Under the pieces are notes generated by a model. It was not told where the DNA came from. It made no database searches and saw only the letters and a program-made list of their open reading frames with translations. Source: Actinomycetota bacterium (lineage in GTDB: Bacteria; Actinomycetota; Actinomycetes; S36-B12; UBA5976). From it: 26,771 nt of DNA. This document shows, piece by piece, positions 6,988-16,812 of this stretch. The DNA is taken from contig CANKTT010000004.1 in NCBI GenBank assembly GCA_947486505.1, forward strand, positions 1-26,771. The letters run 5' to 3'. Numbering within the stretch: position 1 is the stretch's first letter; each line of letters opens with the position of its first letter. Made by a program: the position numbers and the translations under genes.

Positions 6988-7941
6988 ATGACTACATTCA
7001 CCCACGAACCTGTCTTGCGCCAACGCTGCTTAGATTTACTTGCACCTGCCATCAGTGTTAATAACGCAGTTTTAGTTGATGCAACTTTAGGTCTTGGTGG
7101 ACATACTGAATCAGCGCTTATTGAATTTCCCAATCTGCGTGTAGTTGGGATTGATCGGGACCCTGAAGCGTTAGCGATGTCGCAAGAGCGCCTTGCCAGG
7201 TTCGCACCACGCGTTGATTTTGCGCTGGCGGTTTATGACGAAATTCCTGAGGTATTAGCGAACCTAAACATCGAACACGTACAGGGCATCTTGTTTGACC
7301 TTGGTGTTTCTTCAATGCAATTAGATAAAGATCAGCGTGGCTTCACATACTCACGCAACGCTCCTTTGGATATGCGCATGGATGGCACAACTGGTCAAAC
7401 TGCAGCTGACATAGTTAACAATTACGACTTTGCAAACCTTGCACGTATCCTGCGCGAATATGGCGAAGAAAGATTTGCCGCTCGCGTAGCTAATGCAATT
7501 ATTCGGGAACGCGAAATCAAACCATTTACAAATAGCGACCATTTGGTGACTGTGGTTCGCGATGCGATCCCAGCTGCAACACGTCGCACCGGCGGGAATC
7601 CAGCTAAGCGAACTTTCCAGGCATTGCGAATCGAAGTCAATGATGAGTTAGCCGTTTTGGAGCGCGCAATTCCTGCAGCACTTGATTGCCTAGATCTTGA
7701 TGGTCGAATTGTGGTGCTGTCGTACCACTCACTTGAAGATCGCATTGTTAAGAATGCGCTACGCGTTGGAACTGAATCAAAGACTCCAATCGAAATGCCG
7801 ATCATTCCTGAATCAGATAAGCCTTGGCTTCAGCTTCTGACTCGCGGTTCAGAATCAGCGAGTGATGACGAGGTTACTGAAAATTCACGTGCAACTTCGG
7901 TTCGACTACGTGCTGCCCAGCGCATAGGGGTGGCCGCATGA
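6988..7941 (+). CDS. rsmH: 16S rRNA (cytosine-1402-N4)-methyltransferase RsmH (MraW)
   Basis: This S-adenosylmethionine-dependent enzyme methylates C1402 in the ribosomal P-site of 16S rRNA. The protein has 317 residues and begins with THEPVL, then the SAM-binding loop DATLGLGGH (31-39). Family signatures DLGVSSMQLD, RGFTYSRNAPLDMRM, NPAKRTFQALRIEVNDEL and VLSYHSLEDRIVK are all present. The ATG has no clear ribosome site; the structured leader ends only a few bases upstream and may set translation. The stop overlaps the next start (ATGA). Confidence 0.97.
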   Translation: MTTFTHEPVLRQRCLDLLAPAISVNNAVLVDATLGLGGHTESALIEFPNLRVVGIDRDPEALAMSQERLARFAPRVDFALAVYDEIPEVLANLNIEHVQGILFDLGVSSMQLDKDQRGFTYSRNAPLDMRMDGTTGQTAADIVNNYDFANLARILREYGEERFAARVANAIIREREIKPFTNSDHLVTVVRDAIPAATRRTGGNPAKRTFQALRIEVNDELAVLERAIPAALDCLDLDGRIVVLSYHSLEDRIVKNALRVGTESKTPIEMPIIPESDKPWLQLLTRGSESASDDEVTENSRATSVRLRAAQRIGVAA

Positions 7942-8417
7942 GTGCTGTACCTACCCGCGCCCCAGCCTTAGCTCCAATTCCGCGCAAGTCCAGAACTATG
8001 CGAAAACTTTCGTTAGTAAAACCAATCGTTAAACCGATAGTTTCACCAATTGCGCAAGCAATCCCGGTTGGTGTTCCGCAAGGTCGCGCGAGCAGTCGGA
8101 CATTCCTTTTTGTCATTATTGGAATGATTGTTACTGGCATGATGTTGCTTTTGTATGTGAACACTCTCGCTGCCCAAGCATCATTCCAAAAACATGCACT
8201 TCAGATTCAATTGAGTCAAATGACTGCACAACAGCAAACGATTGCAAGTGCGGTAGCGGCTGGAGAATCTCCAGGAAATCTTTTGATAACTGCGCAAACT
8301 ATGGGAATGGTTCCTGCGGAGACGCCAGTCTTTCTTCGACTTTCAGATCGGGAAATTTTAGGTAAGCCTGTGGTCGCAGCCGCACCACCAGCACCGGTAC
8401 CACTGGTGGCGCAGTGA
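7938..8417 (+). CDS. ftsL: FtsL-like septal membrane protein
   Basis: The product is a small bitopic protein of 159 residues. A basic, proline-rich cytoplasmic tail includes the repeat VKPIVKPIV at residues 27-35. One transmembrane helix lies at about 55-76. A heptad-like region with many glutamines (QASFQKHALQIQLSQMTAQQQTIASAV) follows, then a short segment ending in a proline-alanine tail. Sequence similarity among FtsL proteins is weak, so the assignment rests on size, topology and its place between rsmH and ftsI. FtsL pairs with DivIC/FtsB and FtsQ to activate FtsWI. The ATG overlaps the rsmH stop by four bases, and its own stop overlaps the ftsI GTG. Confidence 0.82.
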   Translation: MSAVPTRAPALAPIPRKSRTMRKLSLVKPIVKPIVSPIAQAIPVGVPQGRASSRTFLFVIIGMIVTGMMLLLYVNTLAAQASFQKHALQIQLSQMTAQQQTIASAVAAGESPGNLLITAQTMGMVPAETPVFLRLSDREILGKPVVAAAPPAPVPLVAQ

Positions 8418-10225
8418 ATACACCAACATCACAGCGCCCAAATCCACCAGGACCGCGGCTACCACAAAGTCCTAATCAAAGATATGTACCATCTGGTCCA
8501 GTTATGGTTCCGCTTGAAAGTCCCAAGAAGCGAATTCGTTTTGTAACCTTCATATTTCTCTTTGTAATGTCGCTTTACATGGCACGCCTGGTTGAACTTC
8601 AGGTTGTGCGTGGCCCAGAACTTGCCGCGTCAGCACAAAACTCGAGGCTCCAAACTCTCGCTCTGCCCGCCTTGCGTGGAAACTTTACCGATAGCAATGG
8701 AACGCCAATAGCAACGACTGTGATGGCAAGAAATGTGACTGTTGATCCGACTTTGATAACTGACCCTGCTGGAACTGCAGCAGCCTTGTCTCCCATTTTA
8801 GGAATTCCGGTCAAAACTATAGTTGCCTCGTTAACTGTTGATTCCAGGTTTTCTTATGTTGCAAAGCGAATCACGCCAGAGACCTGGAAAGCAGTCGCTG
8901 AACTAGGCATCCCAGGCGTGTTTAGTGAGCCAACAACTAATCGGGTTTACCCAAATGGAACTTTAGCCGCGAGTGTTATTGGATATGTCGGAGCTGAAGG
9001 CACTGGGCTTGGTGGTCTTGAATATGGACTCAATAAACAACTTATGGGTCAAGACGGCAAGCTCACGGTCGAGCGAGTAAATGGTCGGGAGATTCCAACA
9101 AGTGAACGTCAAAGTACAGATCCAATTAATGGACTTTCAGTTCGCCTAACGCTTGATGCAAACTTGCAAGCTATGTTGGAAAAGTCCTTAGGCGAACAAG
9201 TTAAAGCAACTGGCGCCGAAGGCGGTGTGGCAGTAATTATTGAGCCAGGGACTGGAAACATTTTGGCAATGGCTACTTATCCAATTTTTGATCCAAACAA
9301 TCCATTTGCCACTGATGACAAGGCAAAGCGAAACACAACTGTGACTGATGTGTTTGAGCCAGGATCAACCAGCAAAGTTATGACCATGGCCTCCGTTATT
9401 GAAGAAGGCGGAGCTAATCCAGGAACTCAGTACACGGTAGAGAATCGCTTGAGTCGTGGCGGCACTTCCTTTAAGGACTATCAAGACCACAAAACTTTAA
9501 AACTTACTCTGGCCGGCGTTCTAGCGAAGTCAAGTAACATCGGCACCATTTTGGCTTCTGAGTCAATTGGTGAAAAGAAGCTTTACGAATACTTGCAAAA
9601 GTTTGGAATCGGGCAATCAACTGGCATGAACTTCCCGGGTGAAAGCGGCGGCAAACTACCGGACATTAATAATGAAAACGAATGGTCGGACACCACATTT
9701 CCAACTCTGGCATTTGGTCAAGGTTTATCTGTGAATGCAGTTCAAGCCACAAGCGTGTTTGCCACGATTGCCAACGACGGAGTTCGTATGCTGCCACGCC
9801 TGATTTCTGGATATTCAAACAATGAAGGCGTCTATGAACCAAGCCAAGTTGATAAAGGTGTACGAGTGGTGAGTCCAGAAACTGCGAAGACTGTTCGAGA
9901 GATGCTAGAAGTGGTCGTCTCGGCGGATGGCACGGCCAAGAACTTGCAGATACCTGGTTACCGAGTGGGTGGAAAGACAGGAACTGCCAATCGTTACAAC
10001 GAAGCAACTGGTGGATACAGCGGCTACACGTCGTCATTCATCGGAATGGCGCCAGCTGAAAAACCAGCACTTGTTATGAGCGTTAGTATTCACAATCCGA
10101 AGACCAGCACGTACGGCAGCGTAGTTGCCGGACCAGTGTTTAAGGATGTAATGACTTACGCACTTGCGTACAAGAAAGTTCCACCATCTACAACTAAACC
10201 TCCCAAGCTTCCAGTTGCGTGGTGA
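8414..10225 (+). CDS. ftsI: Septal class B penicillin-binding protein FtsI (PBP3)
   Basis: This transpeptidase cross-links septal peptidoglycan in partnership with FtsW. The protein has 603 residues, with a proline-rich cytoplasmic tail, a membrane anchor at about 41-60, a PBP dimerisation domain (about 80-230) and a C-terminal transpeptidase domain. All three penicillin-binding motifs are visible: S318-T-S-K321 (nucleophile S318), S373-S-N375 and K521-T-G523. The start is GTG at 8414 in a GTGA overlap with the ftsL stop, so translation is coupled. No PASTA domains follow, as is usual for actinobacterial FtsI. The end overlaps murE. Confidence 0.96.
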   Translation: MNTPTSQRPNPPGPRLPQSPNQRYVPSGPVMVPLESPKKRIRFVTFIFLFVMSLYMARLVELQVVRGPELAASAQNSRLQTLALPALRGNFTDSNGTPIATTVMARNVTVDPTLITDPAGTAAALSPILGIPVKTIVASLTVDSRFSYVAKRITPETWKAVAELGIPGVFSEPTTNRVYPNGTLAASVIGYVGAEGTGLGGLEYGLNKQLMGQDGKLTVERVNGREIPTSERQSTDPINGLSVRLTLDANLQAMLEKSLGEQVKATGAEGGVAVIIEPGTGNILAMATYPIFDPNNPFATDDKAKRNTTVTDVFEPGSTSKVMTMASVIEEGGANPGTQYTVENRLSRGGTSFKDYQDHKTLKLTLAGVLAKSSNIGTILASESIGEKKLYEYLQKFGIGQSTGMNFPGESGGKLPDINNENEWSDTTFPTLAFGQGLSVNAVQATSVFATIANDGVRMLPRLISGYSNNEGVYEPSQVDKGVRVVSPETAKTVREMLEVVVSADGTAKNLQIPGYRVGGKTGTANRYNEATGGYSGYTSSFIGMAPAEKPALVMSVSIHNPKTSTYGSVVAGPVFKDVMTYALAYKKVPPSTTKPPKLPVAW

Positions 10226-11706
10226 GTCAAGTGACTCGTCCAAAGACCCATGGCTCAACGCTTTCAGAACTTGCCGAATTGGTCTCGGGGACTTATTCAG
10301 AAGATGTAACAGTTTTTGGAATTACACATAACTCACAATCTGTTCAACCTGGCGATCTTTACGTTGCTCTGCAGGGAGCAAATAGTCATGGAATTGAGTT
10401 TGTCGAGGAAGCAATTGCACACGGGGCCGTAGCAATTGCATCGGATTCGCATGGCGCGACAATTTCTAAGCGACTTAATGTTCCAGCCATTGAACTCACT
10501 AATGCCAGAAAAGATATGGCAACCTTGGCTGCACGAATTTTTGGAAATCCAGAATCAAATTTGGTATTGACAGGCGTCACGGGAACAAATGGAAAAACTA
10601 CAACCACACACATGCTGCGATCAATGTTTATTGATGCTGGTAAGCGCGTAGGTGTTATTGGAACCCTGGGGACTTACCTAGACGAAGATCATTTGCCCGG
10701 TGCCAGGACAACGCCGGAGTCAACTGACTTGTATGCGACTTTGGCTCTGATGGTTGAGCGCGGAATTACTCATGTGTTTATGGAAGTTTCCAGTCATGCA
10801 CTTGAACTGCATCGAGTGACAGGACTCTGTTTTGATGTCGCAATTTTCACAAATTTGACCCAGGATCATTTAGATTTCCATGGCTCCATGGATAAATACT
10901 TTGCGGCGAAGGCTGTTTTGTTCACTCCAGAATTCTCCAAGCAGGCAATTGTCTGCATTGATGATGACTGGGGAAAGAAGTTGGCATCTGAATCCCGTAT
11001 CCCGTTGGTAACGGTTGGAAAAGACGGAAACTGGAAAACGTCACAAGCAATTTCGCATTCGAACGGCCTGACTACCCAGAACATTGAAATCGAGAATTCC
11101 GATTCAATATCACTGACGGTAAACATGCTTGGATCCTTCAACGCAACTAACGCGGCATGCGCTTTGGCTGCGAGTGACCTTCTTGGTATGCCAATTTCTG
11201 AGGGTCTTGAATCGCTCCAGAATGTTCGACCGATTCCTGGTCGACTAGAAAAGATTGCAATCTCAAGTGCTGGCACTGCGCTCGTGGACTACGCACACAC
11301 TCCAGATGCAGTTGCCACAGTACTTACCGTCATTAAAGACGCCAATCCAGAAAAGATAATCACAGTCATTGGTTGTGGCGGAGATCGCGATGCATTAAAG
11401 CGTCCATTGATGGGCAAAGTAGCAGCCCAACTTTCAGACATCGTCATCATCACGGACGACAATCCAAGGTCAGAATCGCCAGCATTAATTCGAAGCGCAA
11501 TGATTGCAGGAACTCAAGGCCTTCCTGCCGCAGTTATTGAAATTGCCGACCGTCGGGAAGCAATCGCAAAAGCTTTGAGCCTGTCCCAGACAGGCGACGT
11601 CATTGCAGTGCTTGGCAAAGGCCATGAAACTGGTCAAGAAATATCTGGTGAAGTGTTTCCATTTGACGACCGAGTTGTAGTCAGACAGGAGTCTGAGAAT
11701 GTTTGA
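10219..11706 (+). CDS. murE: UDP-MurNAc-tripeptide synthetase MurE (meso-DAP type)
   Basis: MurE adds the third stem amino acid to UDP-MurNAc-L-Ala-D-Glu in the cytoplasm. The 495 residues comprise a substrate-binding N-domain, the ATP-binding loop G122-T-N-G-K126-T and a C-terminal ligase domain with KGHETGQE. D414-N-P-R417 (followed by S-E) is the signature of enzymes that add meso-diaminopimelate rather than lysine, which predicts a DAP-type wall. GTG 10219 overlaps the ftsI stop; GTG 10222 and 10231 are alternative starts in the same frame. The 3' end overlaps murF by eight bases. Confidence 0.96.
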   Translation: MVSQVTRPKTHGSTLSELAELVSGTYSEDVTVFGITHNSQSVQPGDLYVALQGANSHGIEFVEEAIAHGAVAIASDSHGATISKRLNVPAIELTNARKDMATLAARIFGNPESNLVLTGVTGTNGKTTTTHMLRSMFIDAGKRVGVIGTLGTYLDEDHLPGARTTPESTDLYATLALMVERGITHVFMEVSSHALELHRVTGLCFDVAIFTNLTQDHLDFHGSMDKYFAAKAVLFTPEFSKQAIVCIDDDWGKKLASESRIPLVTVGKDGNWKTSQAISHSNGLTTQNIEIENSDSISLTVNMLGSFNATNAACALAASDLLGMPISEGLESLQNVRPIPGRLEKIAISSAGTALVDYAHTPDAVATVLTVIKDANPEKIITVIGCGGDRDALKRPLMGKVAAQLSDIVIITDDNPRSESPALIRSAMIAGTQGLPAAVIEIADRREAIAKALSLSQTGDVIAVLGKGHETGQEISGEVFPFDDRVVVRQESENV

Positions 11707-13129
11707 CTTAACCCTTGGAGAAATCTGCGAAATTGTTGATGGCCAACTAGTCGGCGATTCTTCAGTTCGAGTAATAGGTATTTCCATAGATTCTCGAGAA
11801 TCGAAATCAGGGGATTTGTTTGCAGCAATCATTGGGGATCGTGTCGATGGACACGATTATGTGACGCAGGCAAATGAAATGGGTGCCGTTGCTTCACTTG
11901 CCTCCAAATCTGTTTCAGGTGACCATGTGTTGGTACCAGAATCTCCAGATGCGCTTGATCCAGTTATTCACGCCATAGCGAAACTTTCAGCACACATTAG
12001 AACCTTGCTGCGCGGTGTAGAGGTGATCGGCATAACAGGATCATCTGGTAAAACCTCTACCAAAGATATGATCGGGCAAGTCCTGTCCCATGCGGATGTA
12101 ACTCATGCACCAGCTGGCTCGTTGAATAACGAACTTGGCCTACCTTTGACTTTGCTATCAGCTCCAATCGATGTGAAGTACCTAGTTGCTGAGATGGGTA
12201 TGCGTGGTTTAGGGCACATTACACACTTATGCAATATCGCTAAACCATCCATCGGGGTGATTACAAATGTCGGTCAGGCTCACATCGGAGAAGTCGGAAG
12301 TATCGAAGGAATCGCAAAGGCAAAATCTGAACTAGTAAGTGCGATTCCTGCTTCTGGCGTAGTAGTACTCAATGCTGATGACGAGCGAGTACTTGCAATG
12401 CGTGAGTTAACAGACGCAACGATATTTACATATGGTTTGTCCAAAGCTGCAGACGTTAGAGCAGAGAACTTGCGTCTGACTGCTTACGGCAGCTACAACT
12501 TTGATTTGGTGTATCGAAGTGAAAGATTCTCTGCTTCGATACCAATACTTGGTGAACACAATGTGCTGAATGCATTAGCTGCCGCCGCAGTTGGAATTGC
12601 CGTTGGTATGGATTTTGAAACCATTGCAAGAGCCTTAACAACACTTAAGCAAATGAGTAAATGGCGAATGGAAGTTCATCAGATTCCTGGAAATGTGACA
12701 ATCATTAATGATGCCTACAACGCCAATCCAGAATCCATGGCTGCAGCTCTGCAAACTTTGGCCGCAATTCCGGCACCTGGTAAGTCTTTTGCGATCCTGG
12801 GCAAGATGCATGAATTAGGTGATGCTAGTGATGCGATTCATGAGCAGATATCAAAACTTGCAATTGATCTGGGCGTGACTCAAGTGATTGCTGTTGGCGA
12901 GCTGGCTAAACCATATGTGCCAGCAGCTAGCACGGGTTCTGTCGGGGTTATGTCAGACAGTGAAGTCGAAAAATCGGTGTGGTTGCCCGATTTTGTGGCA
13001 GCTTGCGACTACATTGTTAAACAAGTTAACTCAGGTGACATTTTGTTGTTCAAGGCTTCTCGAGCAGAACATTTTGAAATGCTTGCCGACCAAATTGAAG
13101 TTGAACTGCGCGCGAAGTGGGGCCAATAG
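11699..13129 (+). CDS. murF: UDP-MurNAc-tripeptide:D-Ala-D-Ala ligase MurF
   Basis: MurF joins D-Ala-D-Ala to the tripeptide, completing the cytoplasmic pentapeptide precursor. The protein has 476 residues, with the P-loop GITGSSGKTST (K118), the family sequence NDAYNANPESMAAAL, and the C-terminal FKASRAEHFE. The ATG at 11699 lies inside murE and has a good ribosome site, AGGAG at 11687-11691. MurF can therefore be initiated independently as well as by coupling. Confidence 0.96.
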   Translation: MFDLTLGEICEIVDGQLVGDSSVRVIGISIDSRESKSGDLFAAIIGDRVDGHDYVTQANEMGAVASLASKSVSGDHVLVPESPDALDPVIHAIAKLSAHIRTLLRGVEVIGITGSSGKTSTKDMIGQVLSHADVTHAPAGSLNNELGLPLTLLSAPIDVKYLVAEMGMRGLGHITHLCNIAKPSIGVITNVGQAHIGEVGSIEGIAKAKSELVSAIPASGVVVLNADDERVLAMRELTDATIFTYGLSKAADVRAENLRLTAYGSYNFDLVYRSERFSASIPILGEHNVLNALAAAAVGIAVGMDFETIARALTTLKQMSKWRMEVHQIPGNVTIINDAYNANPESMAAALQTLAAIPAPGKSFAILGKMHELGDASDAIHEQISKLAIDLGVTQVIAVGELAKPYVPAASTGSVGVMSDSEVEKSVWLPDFVAACDYIVKQVNSGDILLFKASRAEHFEMLADQIEVELRAKWGQ

Positions 13130-14196
13130 TGTTGCTTGTAGTGCTAGCCGGTGCATTTGCAACAGTTTTTTCCCTCATCGGAACCCCGCTATTGATCAAT
13201 TTACTGCGTAAACGGGGAATCGCTCAGGCGATCCGTGAATCCACCGAAGATGTTAACTACCCAGAACACGGCAGCAAGCGAGGCACTCCTTCCATGGGAG
13301 GAGTGGCAATCGTCAGCTCGGTCGTGCTTGCGTACTTCTTAGCACATTTAGTTCTAGGCCAACCAGTAACTGCATCAGGACTCTTAGCCATCTATTTGAT
13401 GTTGGCGCTCAGCCTGGTTGGGCTTGCTGATGATTACTTAAAGATTTTTAAGCAACGAAGTACTGGAATCCGCGCTCGCACCAAACTTCTTGGACAAGCT
13501 GTAGCCGCACTTTCATTTGGTTACCTTGCAATGCAGTTCCCAGATGAAGGCGGTAATCCTCCAATTAGTAACGCAATTTCCTGGGTTAGGGATACCAATT
13601 GGATTCTTCCTTCTGCGTTAGTCCTGGTTTGGATCTGGTTTCTTGTTACTGGTATTACCAACGGCGTTAACTTAACTGACGGTTTAGATGGCCTTGCAAT
13701 CGGTGCTGCCTTATTGTCGTTCGTTGCCTACACCGTTATGTCTATTTGGCAGTACGGACAAAGTTGCTTCTGGGGGGAGATCCCTCGGTGCTACACAGTT
13801 CGTGACCCTTTGGATTTAGCGGTATTTGCTGCTGCTACCGCCGGCGCTTGCTTTGGATTCCTATGGTGGAACTCCAGCCCAGCGCGAATATTTATGGGAG
13901 ATACGGGATCGCTGGCACTAGGTGGTGGACTTGCGGCACTTGCGTTAATGACCAGAACAGAATTGTTACTCGGTTTGATTGGCGGATTATTCGTAATCAT
14001 CACGCTGTCCGTAATCGCGCAAGTTGGATCATACAAGTTAACGGGGCGGCGGGTTTTGCGGATGGCGCCGCTACATCATCATTTTGAAATGAGTGGGTGG
14101 CCAGAAGTTTTAATCGTCGTGCGCTTTTGGATTATTCAGGGACTTTGTGTTGGCGCGGGTATGGCATTGTTCTATGCCGAATGGGTTAGGCAGTAA
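13129..14196 (+). CDS. mraY: Phospho-MurNAc-pentapeptide transferase MraY
   Basis: This integral membrane enzyme transfers phospho-MurNAc-pentapeptide to undecaprenyl phosphate, forming lipid I. It is a multi-pass protein with the motifs RGTPSMGGVAIV, LADDYLKIF (catalytic Asp pair), NLTDGLDGLA and the histidine motif APLHHHFE. I chose GTG 13129, whose first base is the last base of the murF TAG. From it, the TP of SLIGTP falls at residues 19-20, as I recall for mycobacterial MraY. GTG 13117 in the same frame would give four more residues. There is no strong ribosome site, consistent with coupling to murF. Confidence 0.95.
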   Translation: MLLVVLAGAFATVFSLIGTPLLINLLRKRGIAQAIRESTEDVNYPEHGSKRGTPSMGGVAIVSSVVLAYFLAHLVLGQPVTASGLLAIYLMLALSLVGLADDYLKIFKQRSTGIRARTKLLGQAVAALSFGYLAMQFPDEGGNPPISNAISWVRDTNWILPSALVLVWIWFLVTGITNGVNLTDGLDGLAIGAALLSFVAYTVMSIWQYGQSCFWGEIPRCYTVRDPLDLAVFAAATAGACFGFLWWNSSPARIFMGDTGSLALGGGLAALALMTRTELLLGLIGGLFVIITLSVIAQVGSYKLTGRRVLRMAPLHHHFEMSGWPEVLIVVRFWIIQGLCVGAGMALFYAEWVRQ

Positions 14197-14202
14197 GAGA
14201 TT

Positions 14203-15642
14203 ATGACTTCCCCAAATCTTGATGAGTTATGCCGGACCAGTGATTGGTCTGAGGTACGTGTCTGTGTAGTTGGTTTAGGCATTGCCGGATTTGCTGCCGC
14301 AGACGCACTGATCAACTTGAACGCAAAAGTAGTTGTTATCGACGCGGCATCAGGTGAGAGCCAAAAAGAGCGAGCCACAATTTTGGAAATCCTTGGCGCC
14401 CAAATCCGAATGGGGGATGACACTCAACTTCCTGATGACATTGACTTACTTGTGCTGTCTCCAGGAGTGTCGCCACTTGCTCCCATCGTGTCTGCAGCCA
14501 AAGCAGCTGGGGTAGAGATATGGGGAGAACTAGAGCTTGCCTGGCGACTGCGTGATCCGGCTCATCCCGCACCCTGGTTACTTGTCACTGGTACAAATGG
14601 AAAAACCACAACGACCTTGATGCTGGAATCAATCCTGTTAGCAGCTGGCAAGCGAACTATTGCCGCTGGAAACATCGGTCGCTCACTTGTCGAAGTTGTC
14701 ATGGATCCAACTCCATGGGACGTACTAGCCATTGAAGTTGGCGCGCCGCAACTTCCTTTCGTTCACTCAATTTCACCCCAGGCTGCAGTTTGTTTAAATC
14801 TTGCTCAGGATCACATTGATCTTTTTGGAACTTACGAGGCGTATCGAGACGCTAAAGCCAAGGTTTATGAGAGATGTCAGGTAGCTGCAATCTTTAATGT
14901 TGCCGATGCGGAAACAATTCGTATGGTTGAGCAAGCCGAAGTCGTGGAAGGCTGTCGGGCAATTGGATTCTCCACAGGAATTCCTGACATCTCGATGCTG
15001 GGTGTCGTCGAAGAATTTCTAGTTGACCGAGCATTCTTAGAAAATCGTCGAGAAGCAGCCTTAGAACTTGCCGAGATTACCGATTTGGCGATTCCTGCTG
15101 GGCACAATATTGCTAATGCGCTCGCAGCAAGTGCATTAGCTCGGGCGCACGGCATTGAAGCCCGTGCAATCCGCGATGGTTTGCGATCCTGGCAACCGGC
15201 ACCACATCGCATTGCGCATGTTGGCCAAGTAGCGGGAGTTGACTTCATAGATGACTCAAAAGCGACGAATACTCACGCGGCTGCTACATCGTTAACCACC
15301 TACGAGTCAGTCGTATGGATCGCAGGTGGCATGGCCAAGGGCCAAGATTTTGATGAATTAGTTCTAGATAATGCCCATCGGATGCGCGCAGTTGTGCTTT
15401 TGGGGGTCGATCAGGATTTGATCGCAAGTGCTCTTGAGCGACACGCTCCGAATGTCCCAATCCATAGGGTTTCGAGCCAGGAAACTAATGCAATGGAGTT
15501 AGTTGTGGCGCTCGCAGCCGAGTCAGCACAACCAGGAGATACCGTTCTTTTGGCTCCAGGTTGCGCGTCTTGGGACATGTTTAAGGATTACTCAGCTCGT
15601 GGCGATGCATTTGCCAAGGCAGTAAAGAAGTTGATGTCATGA
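14203..15642 (+). CDS. murD: UDP-MurNAc-L-Ala:D-Glu ligase MurD
   Basis: MurD adds D-glutamate to UDP-MurNAc-L-alanine. The protein has 479 residues. An N-terminal Rossmann-like domain opens with VCVVGLGIAGFAAAD and includes LVLSPGV. The ATP loop is G130-T-N-G-K134-T-T-T-T, followed by AQDHIDLFGTYEAYRDAKAKV. The C-domain holds FIDDSKATNTHAA and LLAPGCASWDMFKDYSARGDAF. The ATG lies six bases after the mraY stop, with a weak GAGA upstream. Its stop overlaps the ftsW ATG by four bases. Confidence 0.96.
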   Translation: MTSPNLDELCRTSDWSEVRVCVVGLGIAGFAAADALINLNAKVVVIDAASGESQKERATILEILGAQIRMGDDTQLPDDIDLLVLSPGVSPLAPIVSAAKAAGVEIWGELELAWRLRDPAHPAPWLLVTGTNGKTTTTLMLESILLAAGKRTIAAGNIGRSLVEVVMDPTPWDVLAIEVGAPQLPFVHSISPQAAVCLNLAQDHIDLFGTYEAYRDAKAKVYERCQVAAIFNVADAETIRMVEQAEVVEGCRAIGFSTGIPDISMLGVVEEFLVDRAFLENRREAALELAEITDLAIPAGHNIANALAASALARAHGIEARAIRDGLRSWQPAPHRIAHVGQVAGVDFIDDSKATNTHAAATSLTTYESVVWIAGGMAKGQDFDELVLDNAHRMRAVVLLGVDQDLIASALERHAPNVPIHRVSSQETNAMELVVALAAESAQPGDTVLLAPGCASWDMFKDYSARGDAFAKAVKKLMS

Positions 15643-16811
15643 CTACTACGCGGCCTCAAAATCAAAACAACTCAGACACTGGAATGTCTGCGCGGCTCGA
15701 TCATCCAATGCTGAATTACCAGATACTTCTTGGTGCAACAGGTTTTTTGCTCGCACTTGGCATAGTTATGGTCGCATCTGCTTCAAGTGTTTTTTCATAC
15801 CAGCAAAACAATGGCAATTCCTGGGCACTTGCAACCAGACAACTTATTTTTGCCGCTATCGGTGTTTTCTTGATGATCGCAGTTTCAAAGATGCATGTGG
15901 ATTCGATTCGCCGCTGGGCGCCGCTGTTCATGGTTATTGTTGGCATCTTGTTAGTAGTAGTACTAGTGGTAGGTACTGCAGTCCACGGCCAAAAGAATTG
16001 GATTGATTTTGGTGGACCAATTCGAATCCAACCATCTGAATTTGCCAAACTCGCAATCATTATGTGGGGCGCAGATGTATTGGACCGTAAATATCACTTA
16101 CTTGAGCAGCGCAACCACTTACTAATCCCGATCCTACCAGTCTCGTTTGCCGTACTTCTTTTAGTTGTTCTGCAGGGTGACCTAGGAACTGCAATGGTGA
16201 TGATGCCAATCGTTGCCTCGTTACTTTACTTTGTGGGAGCTCCACGAAATTGGTTCTTAGCTATGGGTGCAGTCTTCGTTGTCGCGATTGCTGCGCTATC
16301 GATTGCAGCTCCTTACCGAATTGCAAGATTTACATCTTGGTTAGATCCTTACGCAGATGCTCAAGGAACTGGTTTTCAAGTTATTCATGGCCAGCAAGCT
16401 TTAGGTTCTGGCGGTTGGTGGGGAGTAGGCCTTGGTGGCTCACGAGAAAAGTGGGGAACTTTGCCCGAGGCCCATACCGATTTCATCTATGCGGTACTTG
16501 GTGAGGAACTTGGAATCATTGGAACAATTCTCGTGTTGATTATCTTCACGGCGATAGCCATAGTAGGACTTCGAATTGCTCGCGGTACCAATGAAGCATT
16601 TATTCAAATCGCGGCACTTGGAATTGTCGCCTGGATTGTTACCCAGGCTTTAGTAAACATCGGTGCCGTTCTTGGCATTCTTCCAATTACCGGAGTGCCG
16701 CTTCCGCTCGTTTCTTATGGTGGTTCCTCCTTGATACCAACTTTGCTTGCCATGGGAATTTTGATGGCATTTGCAAAACATGAAGCTTACATACAGGTGC
16801 AGAAGTCGTAA
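15639..16811 (+). CDS. ftsW: Septal peptidoglycan glycosyltransferase FtsW (SEDS family)
   Basis: FtsW polymerises lipid II at the septum with FtsI. The protein has 390 residues and roughly ten hydrophobic segments after a 30-residue polar N-terminus. Recognisable SEDS sequences are QNWIDFGGPIRIQPSEFAKL-like (KNWIDFGGPIRIQPSEFAKL, around bases 15994-16053), GSREKWGTLPEAHTDFIYAVLGEELG and PLPLVSYGGSSL. Its position between murD and murG separates it from RodA, the elongation paralogue. The ATG sits in an ATGA overlap with murD. Confidence 0.95.
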   Translation: MTTTRPQNQNNSDTGMSARLDHPMLNYQILLGATGFLLALGIVMVASASSVFSYQQNNGNSWALATRQLIFAAIGVFLMIAVSKMHVDSIRRWAPLFMVIVGILLVVVLVVGTAVHGQKNWIDFGGPIRIQPSEFAKLAIIMWGADVLDRKYHLLEQRNHLLIPILPVSFAVLLLVVLQGDLGTAMVMMPIVASLLYFVGAPRNWFLAMGAVFVVAIAALSIAAPYRIARFTSWLDPYADAQGTGFQVIHGQQALGSGGWWGVGLGGSREKWGTLPEAHTDFIYAVLGEELGIIGTILVLIIFTAIAIVGLRIARGTNEAFIQIAALGIVAWIVTQALVNIGAVLGILPITGVPLPLVSYGGSSLIPTLLAMGILMAFAKHEAYIQVQKS

Positions 16812-16812
16812 C

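Noticed and set aside
16771..16812. Upstream ATG for MurG
   Set aside because: It adds 14 residues encoded within ftsW that are unlike the family. GTG 16813 gives the standard N-terminus.
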